Shown here: positions 45,201-57,200 of the stretch, one piece after another
How positions within the stretch are numbered: position 1 is the first letter of the stretch
Layout of the letters: every line of letters starts with the position of its first letter
Source: Diploscapter coronatus
Lineage: Eukaryota > Nematoda > Chromadorea > Rhabditida > Rhabditidae
Length of the DNA: 64,000 nt
NCBI GenBank assembly: GCA_964036155.1
Contig: OZ038423.1
Location: 6,277,249 to 6,341,248, forward strand
Direction: 5' to 3'
Notes under the pieces: model-generated
Database searches by the model: none
What the model was told of the DNA's origin: nothing
What the model saw: the letters and a program-made list of their open reading frames with translations, nothing else
Program-made: the position numbers and the translations under genes

Positions 45201-48200
45201 ACTTACAGTAGTACTAGTCGATGGAGTGGTGGTCGACGTGGATGGAGTGGTGGTCGACGTGGATGGCGTCTAAAATCGCCATGCTCACAACACTCGAGAA
45301 TGCAAAATGTCAATTTTCGTCAGTACTACTGTGTTTTGAGTCACTCGGAAAATGCAATGAATTAATTCACTTACAGTAGTACTAGTCGATGGAGTGGTGG
45401 TCGACGTGGATGGAGTGGTGGTCGACGTGGATGGAGTGGTGGTCGACGTGGATGGCGTCTAAAATCGCCATGCTCACACTCGAGAATGCAAAATGTCAAT
45501 TTTCGTCAGTACTACTGTGTTTTGGGTCACTCGGAAAATGCAATGAATTAATTCACTTACAGTAGTACTAGTCGATGGAGTGGTGGTCGACGTGGATGGA
45601 GTGGTGGTCGACGTGGATGGCGTCTAAAATCGCCATGCTCACACTCGAGAATGCAAAATGTCAATTTTCGTCAGTACTACTGTGTTTTGAGTCACTCGGA
45701 AAATGCAATGAATTAATTCACTTACAGTAGTACTAGTCGATGGAGTGGTGGTCGACGTGGATGGTGTGGTGGTCGACGTGGATGGAGTCTAAAATCGCCA
45801 TGCTCACACTCGAGAATGCAAAATGTCAATTTTCGTCAGTACTACTGTGTTTTGGGTCACTCGGAAAATGCAATGAATTAATTCACTTACAGTAGTACTA
45901 GTCGATGGAGTGGTGGTCGACGTGGATGGTGTGGTGGTCGACGTGGATGGAGTGGTGGTCGACGTGGATGGAGTGGTGGTCGACGTGGATGGCGTCTAAA
46001 ATCGCCATGCTCACACTCGAGAATGCAAAATGTCAATTTTCGTCAGTACTACTGTGTTTTGGATCACTCGGAAAATGCAATGAATTAATTCACTTACAGT
46101 AGTACTAGTTGATGGAGTGGTGGTCGACGTGGATGGCGTCTAAAATCGCCATGCTCACACTCGAGAATGCAAAATGTCAATTTTCGTCAGTACTACTGTG
46201 TTTTGGATCACTCGGAAAATGCAATGAATTAATTCACTTACAGTAGTACTAGTTGATGGAGTGGTGGTCGACGTGGATGGCGTCTAAAATCGCCATGCTC
46301 ACACTCGAGAATGCAAAATGTCAATTTTCGTCAGTACTACTGTGTTTTGGATCACTCGGAAAATGCAATGAATTAATTCACTTACAGTAGTACTAGTCGA
46401 TGGAGTGGTAGTCGACGTGGATGGAGTGGTGGTCGACGTGGATGGCGTCTAAAATCGCCATGCTCACACTCGAGAATGCAAAATGTCAATTTTCGTCAGT
46501 ACTACTGTGTTTTGGATCACTCGGAAAATGCAATGAATTAATTCACTTACAGTAGTACTAGTCGATGGAGTGGTAGTCGACGTGGATGGCGTCTAAAATC
46601 GCCATGCTCACACTCGAGAATGCAAAATGTCAATTTTCGTCAGTACTACTGTGTTTTGGATCACTCGGAAAATGCAATGAATTAATTCACTTACAGTAGT
46701 ACTAGTCGATGGAGTGGTGGTCGACGTGGATGGCGTCTAAAATCGCCATGCTCACAACACTCGAGAATGCAAAATGTCAATTTTCGTCAGTACTACTGTG
46801 TTTTGGATCACTCGGAAAATGCAATGAATTAATTCACTTACAGTAGTACTAGTCGATGGAGTGGTGGTCGACGTGGATGGTGTGGTGGTCGACGTGGATG
46901 GAGTCGTAGTCGACGTGGATGGCGTCTAAAATCGCCATGCTCACACTCGAGAATGCAAAATGTCAATTTTCGTCAGTACTACTGTGTTTTGAGTCACTCG
47001 GAAAATGCAATGAATTAATTCACTTACAGTAGTACTAGTCGATGGAGTGGTGGTCGACGTGGATGGAGTGGTGGTCGACGTGGATGGCGTCTAAAATCGC
47101 CATGCTCACACTCGAGAATGCAAAATGTCAATTTTCGTCAGTACTACTGTGTTTTGAGTCACTCGGAAAATGCAATGAATTAATTCACTTACAGTAGTAC
47201 TAGTCGATGGAGTGGTGGTCGACGTGGATGGAGTGGTGGTCGACGTGGATGGCGTCTAAAATCGCCATGCTCACAACACTCGAGAATGCAAAATGTCAAT
47301 TTTCGTCAGTACTACTGTGTTTTGAGTCACTCGGAAAATGCAATGAATTAATTCACTTACAGTAGTACTAGTCGATGGAGTGGTGGTCGACGTGGATGGA
47401 GTGGTGGTCGACGTGGATGGAGTGGTGGTCGACGTGGATGGCGTCTAAAATCGCCATGCTCACACTCGAGAATGCAAAATGTCAATTTTCGTCAGTACTA
47501 CTGTGTTTTGGGTCACTCGGAAAATGCAATGAATTAATTCACTTACAGTAGTACTAGTCGATGGAGTGGTGGTCGACGTGGATGGAGTGGTGGTCGACGT
47601 GGATGGCGTCTAAAATCGCCATGCTCACACTCGAGAATGCAAAATGTCAATTTTCGTCAGTACTACTGTGTTTTGAGTCACTCGGAAAATGCAATGAATT
47701 AATTCACTTACAGTAGTACTAGTCGATGGAGTGGTGGTCGACGTGGATGGTGTGGTGGTCGACGTGGATGGAGTCTAAAATCGCCATGCTCACACTCGAG
47801 AATGCAAAATGTCAATTTTCGTCAGTACTACTGTGTTTTGGGTCACTCGGAAAATGCAATGAATTAATTCACTTACAGTAGTACTAGTCGATGGAGTGGT
47901 GGTCGACGTGGATGGTGTGGTGGTCGACGTGGATGGAGTGGTGGTCGACGTGGATGGAGTGGTGGTCGACGTGGATGGCGTCTAAAATCGCCATGCTCAC
48001 ACTCGAGAATGCAAAATGTCAATTTTCGTCAGTACTACTGTGTTTTGGATCACTCGGAAAATGCAATGAATTAATTCACTTACAGTAGTACTAGTTGATG
48101 GAGTGGTGGTCGACGTGGATGGCGTCTAAAATCGCCATGCTCACACTCGAGAATGCAAAATGTCAATTTTCGTCAGTACTACTGTGTTTTGGATCACTCG

Positions 48201-51200
48201 GAAAATGCAATGAATTAATTCACTTACAGTAGTACTAGTTGATGGAGTGGTGGTCGACGTGGATGGCGTCTAAAATCGCCATGCTCACACTCGAGAATGC
48301 AAAATGTCAATTTTCGTCAGTACTACTGTGTTTTGGATCACTCGGAAAATGCAATGAATTAATTCACTTACAGTAGTACTAGTCGATGGAGTGGTAGTCG
48401 ACGTGGATGGAGTGGTGGTCGACGTGGATGGCGTCTAAAATCGCCATGCTCACACTCGAGAATGCAAAATGTCAATTTTCGTCAGTACTACTGTGTTTTG
48501 GATCACTCGGAAAATGCAATGAATTAATTCACTTACAGTAGTACTAGTCGATGGAGTGGTAGTCGACGTGGATGGCGTCTAAAATCGCCATGCTCACACT
48601 CGAGAATGCAAAATGTCAATTTTCGTCAGTACTACTGTGTTTTGGATCACTCGGAAAATGCAATGAATTAATTCACTTACAGTAGTACTAGTCGATGGAG
48701 TGGTGGTCGACGTGGATGGCGTCTAAAATCGCCATGCTCACAACACTCGAGAATGCAAAATGTCAATTTTCGTCAGTACTACTGTGTTTTGGATCACTCG
48801 GAAAATGCAATGAATTAATTCACTTACAGTAGTACTAGTCGATGGAGTGGTGGTCGACGTGGATGGTGTGGTGGTCGACGTGGATGGAGTCGTAGTCGAC
48901 GTGGATGGCGTCTAAAATCGCCATGCTCACACTCGAGAATGCAAAATGTCAATTTTCGTCAGTACTACTGTGTTTTGAGTCACTCGGAAAATGCAATGAA
49001 TTAATTCACTTACAGTAGTACTAGTCGATGGAGTGGTGGTCGACGTGGATGGAGTGGTGGTCGACGTGGATGGCGTCTAAAATCGCCATGCTCACACTCG
49101 AGAATGCAAAATGTCAATTTTCGTCAGTACTACTGTGTTTTGAGTCACTCGGAAAATGCAATGAATTAATTCACTTACAGTAGTACTAGTCGATGGAGTG
49201 GTGGTCGACGTGGATGGAGTGGTGGTCGACGTGGATGGCGTCTAAAATCGCCATGCTCACAACACTCGAGAATGCAAAATGTCAATTTTCGTCAGTACTA
49301 CTGTGTTTTGAGTCACTCGGAAAATGCAATGAATTAATTCACTTACAGTAGTACTAGTCGATGGAGTGGTGGTCGACGTGGATGGAGTGGTGGTCGACGT
49401 GGATGGAGTGGTGGTCGACGTGGATGGCGTCTAAAATCGCCATGCTCACACTCGAGAATGCAAAATGTCAATTTTCGTCAGTACTACTGTGTTTTGGGTC
49501 ACTCGGAAAATGCAATGAATTAATTCACTTACAGTAGTACTAGTCGATGGAGTGGTGGTCGACGTGGATGGTGTGGTGGTCGACGTGGATGGAGTGGTGG
49601 TCGACGTGGATGGAGTGGTGGTCGACGTGGATGGCGTCTAAAATCGCCATGCTCACACTCGAGAATGCAAAATGTCAATTTTCGTCAGTACTACTGTGTT
49701 TTGGGTCACTCGGAAAATGCAATGAATTAATTCACTTACAGTAGTACTAGTCGATGGAGTGGTGGTCGACGTGGATGGAGTGGTGGTCGACGTGGATGGC
49801 GTCTAAAATCGCCATGCTCACACTCGAGAATGCAAAATGTCAATTTTCGTCAGTACTACTGTGTTTTGAGTCACTCGGAAAATGCAATGAATTAATTCAC
49901 TTACAGTAGTACTAGTCGATGGAGTGGTGGTCGACGTGGATGGTGTGGTGGTCGACGTGGATGGAGTCTAAAATCGCCATGCTCACACTCGAGAATGCAA
50001 AATGTCAATTTTCGTCAGTACTACTGTGTTTTGGGTCACTCGGAAAATGCAATGAATTAATTCACTTACAGTAGTACTAGTCGATGGAGTGGTGGTCGAC
50101 GTGGATGGTGTGGTGGTCGACGTGGATGGAGTGGTGGTCGACGTGGATGGAGTGGTGGTCGACGTGGATGGCGTCTAAAATCGCCATGCTCACACTCGAG
50201 AATGCAAAATGTCAATTTTCGTCAGTACTACTGTGTTTTGGGTCACTCGGAAAATGCAATGAATTAATTCACTTACAGTAGTACTAGTCGATGGAGTGGT
50301 GGTCGACGTGGATGGAGTGGTGGTCGACGTGGATGGCGTCTAAAATCGCCATGCTCACACTCGAGAATGCAAAATGTCAATTTTCGTCAGTACTACTGTG
50401 TTTTGAGTCACTCGGAAAATGCAATGAATTAATTCACTTACAGTAGTACTAGTCGATGGAGTGGTGGTCGACGTGGATGGTGTGGTGGTCGACGTGGATG
50501 GAGTGGTGGTCGACGTGGATGGAGTGGTGGTCGACGTGGATGGCGTCTAAAATCGCCATGCTCACACTCGAGAATGCAAAATGTCAATTTTCGTCAGTAC
50601 TACTGTGTTTTGGGTCACTCGGAAAATGCAATGAATTAATTCACTTACAGTAGTACTAGTCGATGGAGTGGTGGTCGACGTGGATGGAGTGGTGGTCGAC
50701 GTGGATGGCGTCTAAAATCGCCATGCTCACACTCGAGAATGCAAAATGTCAATTTTCGTCAGTACTACTGTGTTTTGAGTCACTCGGAAAATGCAATGAA
50801 TTAATTCACTTACAGTAGTACTAGTCGATGGAGTGGTGGTCGACGTGGATGGTGTGGTGGTCGACGTGGATGGAGTCTAAAATCGCCATGCTCACACTCG
50901 AGAATGCAAAATGTCAATTTTCGTCAGTACTACTGTGTTTTGAGTCACTCGGAAAATGCAATGAATTAATTCACTTACAGTAGTACTAGTCGATGGAGTG
51001 GTGGTCGACGTGGATGGTGTGGTGGTCGACGTGGATGGAGTGGTGGTCGACGTGGATGGTGTGGTGGTCGACGTGGATGGAGTGGTGGTCGACGTGGATG
51101 GAGTGGTGGTCGACGTGGATGGCGTCTAAAATCGCCATGCTCACACTCGAGAATGCAAAATGTCAATTTTCGTCAGTACTACTGTGTTTTGGGTCACTCG

Positions 51201-54200
51201 GAAAATGCAATGAATTAATTCACTTACAGTAGTACTAGTCGATGGAGTGGTGGTCGACGTGGATGGAGTGGTGGTCGACGTGGATGGCGTCTAAAATCGC
51301 CATGCTCACACTCGAGAATGCAAAATGTCAATTTTCGTCAGTACTACTGTGTTTTGGGTCACTCGGAAAATGCAATGAATTAATTCACTTACAGTAGTAC
51401 TAGTCGATGGAGTGGTGGTCGACGTGGATGGAGTGGTGGTCGACGTGGATGGCGTCTAAAATCGCCATGCTCACACTCGAGAATGCAAAATGTCAATTTT
51501 CGTCAGTACTACTGTGTTTTGAGTCACTCGGAAAATGCAATGAATTAATTCACTTACAGTAGTACTAGTCGATGGAGTGGTGGTCGACGTGGATGGAGTG
51601 GTGGTCGACGTGGATGGAGTGGTGGTCGACGTGGATGGCGTCTAAAATCGCCATGCTCACACTCGAGAATGCAAAATGTCAATTTTCGTCAGTACTACTG
51701 TGTTTTGGGTCACTCGGAAAATGCAATGAATTAATTCACTTACAGTAGTACTAGTCGATGGAGTGGTGGTCGACGTGGATGGTGTGGTGGTCGACGTGGA
51801 TGGAGTGGTGGTCGACGTGGATGGAGTGGTGGTCGACGTGGATGGCGTCTAAAATCGCCATGCTCACACTCGAGAATGCAAAATGTCAATTTTCGTCAGT
51901 ACTACTGTGTTTTGAGTCACTCGGAAAATGCAATGAATTAATTCACTTACAGTAGTACTAGTCGATGGAGTGGTGGTCGACGTGGATGGAGTGGTGGTCG
52001 ACGTGGATGGAGTCGTAGTCGACGTGGATGGTGTGGTGGTCGACGTGGATGGCGTCTAAAATCGCCATGCTCACACTCGAGAATGCAAAATGTCAATTTT
52101 CGTCAGTACTACTGTGTTTTGAGTCACTCGGAAAATGCAATGAATTAATTCACTTACAGTAGTACTAGTCGATGGAGTGGTGGTCGACGTGGATGGAGTG
52201 GTGGTCGACGTGGATGGAGTCGTAGTCGACGTGGATGGTGTGGTGGTCGACGTGGATGGCGTCTAAAATCGCCATGCTCACACTCGAGAATGCAAAATGT
52301 CAATTTTCGTCAGTACTACTGTGTTTTGAGTCACTCGGAAAATGCAATGAATTAATTCACTTACAGTAGTACTAGTCGATGGAGTGGTGGTCGACGTGGA
52401 TGGTGTGGTGGTCGACGTGGATGGAGTCGTAGTCGACGTGGATGGTGTGGTGGTCGACGTGGATGGCGTCTAAAATCGCCATGCTCACACTCGAGAATGC
52501 AAAATGTCAATTTTCGTCAGTACTACTGTGTTTTGGGTCACTCGGAAAATGCAATGAATTAATTCACTTACAGTAGTACTAGTCGATGGAGTGGTGGTCG
52601 ACGTGGATGGAGTGGTGGTCGACGTGGATGGCGTCTAAAATCGCCATGCTCACACTCGAGAATGCAAAATGTCAATTTTCGTCAGTACTACTGTGTTTTG
52701 GGTCACTCGGAAAATGCAATGAATTAATTCACTTACAGTAGTACTAGTCGATGGAGTGGTGGTCGACGTGGATGGAGTGGTGGTCGACGTGGATGGCGTC
52801 TAAAATCGCCATGCTCACACTCGAGAATGCAAAATGTCAATTTTCGTCAGTACTACTGTGTTTTGAGTCACTCGGAAAATGCAATGAATTAATTCACTTA
52901 CAGTAGTACTAGTCGATGGAGTGGTGGTCGACGTGGATGGAGTGGTGGTCGACGTGGATGGCGTCTAAAATCGCCATGCTCACACTCGAGAATGCAAAAT
53001 GTCAATTTTCGTCAGTACTACTGTGTTTTGAGTCACTCGGAAAATGCAATGAATTAATTCACTTACAGTAGTACTAGTCGATGGAGTGGTGGTCGACGTG
53101 GATGGTGTGGTGGTCGACGTGGATGGAGTCGTAGTCGACGTGGATGGTGTGGTGGTCGACGTGGATGGCGTCTAAAATCGCCATGCTCACACTCGAGAAT
53201 GCAAAATGTCAATTTTCGTCAGTACTACTGTGTTTTGAGTCACTCGGAAAATGCAATGAATTAATTCACTTACAGTAGTACTAGTCGATGGAGTGGTGGT
53301 CGACGTGGATGGAGTGGTGGTCGACGTGGATGGCGTCTAAAATCGCCATGCTCACACTCGAGAATGCAAAATGTCAATTTTCGTCAGTACTACTGTGTTT
53401 TGAGTCACTCGGAAAATGCAATGAATTAATTCACTTACAGTAGTACTAGTCGATGGAGTGGTGGTCGACGTGGATGGTGTGGTGGTCGACGTGGATGGAG
53501 TCGTAGTCGACGTGGATGGTGTGGTGGTCGACGTGGATGGCGTCTAAAATCGCCATGCTCACACTCGAGAATGCAAAATGTCAATTTTCGTCAGTACTAC
53601 TGTGTTTTGAGTCACTCGGAAAATGCAATGAATTAATTCACTTACAGTAGTACTAGTCGATGGAGTGGTGGTCGACGTGGATGGAGTGGTGGTCGACGTG
53701 GATGGCGTCTAAAATCGCCATGCTCACACTCGAGAATGCAAAATGTCAATTTTCGTCAGTACTACTGTGTTTTGGGTCACTCGGAAAATGCAATGAATTA
53801 ATTCACTTACAGTAGTACTAGTCGATGGAGTGGTAGTCGACGTGGATGGTGTGGTGGTCGACGTGGATGGTGTGGTGGTCGACGTGGATGGTGTGGTGGT
53901 CGACGTGGATGGAGTCGTAGTCGACGTGGATGGCGTCTAAAATCGCCATGCTCACAACACTCGAGAATGCAAAATGTCAATTTTCGTCAGTACTACTGTG
54001 TTTTGGGTCACTCGGAAAATGCAATGAATTAATTCACTTACAGTAGTACTAGTCGATGGAGTGGTGGTCGACGTGGATGGAGTGGTGGTCGACGTGGATG
54101 GCGTCTAAAATCGCCATGCTCACACTCGAGAATGCAAAATGTCAATTTTCGTCAGTACTACTGTGTTTTGAGTCACTCGGAAAATGCAATGAATTAATTC

Positions 54201-57200
54201 ACTTACAGTAGTACTAGTCGATGGAGTGGTGGTCGACGTGGATGGTGTGGTGGTCGACGTGGATGGAGTCGTAGTCGACGTGGATGGTGTGGTGGTCGAC
54301 GTGGATGGAGTCGTAGTCGACGTGGATGGCGTCTAAAATCGCCATGCTCACAACACTCGAGAATGCAAAATGTCAATTTTCGTCAGTACTACTGTGTTTT
54401 GAGTCACTCGGAAAATGCAATGAATTAATTCACTTACAGTAGTACTAGTCGATGGAGTGGTGGTCGACGTGGATGGAGTGGTGGTCGACGTGGATGGCGT
54501 CTAAAATCGCCATGCTCACACTCGAGAATGCAAAATGTCAATTTTCGTCAGTACTACTGTGTTTTGAGTCACTCGGAAAATGCAATGAATTAATTCACTT
54601 ACAGTAGTACTAGTCGATGGAGTGGTGGTCGACGTGGATGGAGTGGTGGTCGACGTGGATGGCGTCTAAAATCGCCATGCTCACACTCGAGAATGCAAAA
54701 TGTCAATTTTCGTCAGTACTACTGTGTTTTGAGTCACTCGGAAAATGCAATGAATTAATTCACTTACAGTAGTACTAGTCGATGGAGTGGTGGTCGACGT
54801 GGATGGTGTGGTGGTCGACGTGGATGGAGTCGTAGTCGACGTGGATGGTGTGGTGGTCGACGTGGATGGAGTGGTGGTCGACGTGGATGGCGTCTAAAAT
54901 CGCCATGCTCACACTCGAGAATGCAAAATGTCAATTTTCGTCAGTACTACTGTGTTTTGGGTCACTCGGAAAATGCAATGAATTAATTCACTTACAGTAG
55001 TACTAGTCGATGGAGTGGTGGTCGACGTGGATGGAGTGGTGGTCGACGTGGATGGCGTCTAAAATCGCCATGCTCACACTCGAGAATGCAAAATGTCAAT
55101 TTTCGTCAGTACTACTGTGTTTTGGGTCACTCGGAAAATGCAATGAATTAATTCACTTACAGTAGTACTAGTCGATGGAGTGGTGGTCGACGTGGATGGA
55201 GTGGTGGTCGACGTGGATGGCGTCTAAAATCGCCATGCTCACACTCGAGAATGCAAAATGTCAATTTTCGTCAGTACTACTGTGTTTTGAGTCACTCGGA
55301 AAATGCAATGAATTAATTCACTTACAGTAGTACTAGTCGATGGAGTGGTGGTCGACGTGGATGGAGTGGTGGTCGACGTGGATGGAGTGGTGGTCGACGT
55401 GGATGGCGTCTAAAATCGCCATGCTCACACTCGAGAATGCAAAATGTCAATTTTCGTCAGTACTACTGTGTTTTGGGTCACTCGGAAAATGCAATGAATT
55501 AATTCACTTACAGTAGTACTAGTCGATGGAGTGGTGGTCGACGTGGATGGTGTGGTGGTCGACGTGGATGGAGTGGTGGTCGACGTGGATGGAGTGGTGG
55601 TCGACGTGGATGGCGTCTAAAATCGCCATGCTCACACTCGAGAATGCAAAATGTCAATTTTCGTCAGTACTACTGTGTTTTGAGTCACTCGGAAAATGCA
55701 ATGAATTAATTCACTTACAGTAGTACTAGTCGATGGAGTGGTGGTCGACGTGGATGGAGTGGTGGTCGACGTGGATGGAGTCGTAGTCGACGTGGATGGT
55801 GTGGTGGTCGACGTGGATGGCGTCTAAAATCGCCATGCTCACACTCGAGAATGCAAAATGTCAATTTTCGTCAGTACTACTGTGTTTTGAGTCACTCGGA
55901 AAATGCAATGAATTAATTCACTTACAGTAGTACTAGTCGATGGAGTGGTGGTCGACGTGGATGGAGTGGTGGTCGACGTGGATGGCGTCTAAAATCGCCA
56001 TGCTCACACTCGAGAATGCAAAATGTCAATTTTCGTCAGTACTACTGTGTTTTGAGTCACTCGGAAAATGCAATGAATTAATTCACTTACAGTAGTACTA
56101 GTCGATGGAGTGGTGGTCGACGTGGATGGTGTGGTGGTCGACGTGGATGGAGTCGTAGTCGACGTGGATGGTGTGGTGGTCGACGTGGATGGCGTCTAAA
56201 ATCGCCATGCTCACACTCGAGAATGCAAAATGTCAATTTTCGTCAGTACTACTGTGTTTTGAGTCACTCGGAAAATGCAATGAATTAATTCACTTACAGT
56301 AGTACTAGTCGATGGAGTGGTGGTCGACGTGGATGGAGTGGTGGTCGACGTGGATGGCGTCTAAAATCGCCATGCTCACACTCGAGAATGCAAAATGTCA
56401 ATTTTCGTCAGTACTACTGTGTTTTGAGTCACTCGGAAAATGCAATGAATTAATTCACTTACAGTAGTACTAGTCGATGGAGTGGTGGTCGACGTGGATG
56501 GAGTGGTGGTCGACGTGGATGGAGTCGTAGTCGACGTGGATGGTGTGGTGGTCGACGTGGATGGCGTCTAAAATCGCCATGCTCACACTCGAGAATGCAA
56601 AATGTCAATTTTCGTCAGTACTACTGTGTTTTGAGTCACTCGGAAAATGCAATGAATTAATTCACTTACAGTAGTACTAGTCGATGGAGTGGTGGTCGAC
56701 GTGGATGGAGTGGTGGTCGACGTGGATGGCGTCTAAAATCGCCATGCTCACACTCGAGAATGCAAAATGTCAATTTTCGTCAGTACTACTGTGTTTTGAG
56801 TCACTCGGAAAATGCAATGAATTAATTCACTTACAGTAGTACTAGTCGATGGAGTGGTGGTCGACGTGGATGGTGTGGTGGTCGACGTGGATGGAGTCGT
56901 AGTCGACGTGGATGGTGTGGTGGTCGACGTGGATGGCGTCTAAAATCGCCATGCTCACACTCGAGAATGCAAAATGTCAATTTTCGTCAGTACTACTGTG
57001 TTTTGAGTCACTCGGAAAATGCAATGAATTAATTCACTTACAGTAGTACTAGTCGATGGAGTGGTGGTCGACGTGGATGGAGTGGTGGTCGACGTGGATG
57101 GCGTCTAAAATCGCCATGCTCACACTCGAGAATGCAAAATGTCAATTTTCGTCAGTACTACTGTGTTTTGAGTCACTCGGAAAATGCAATGAATTAATTC

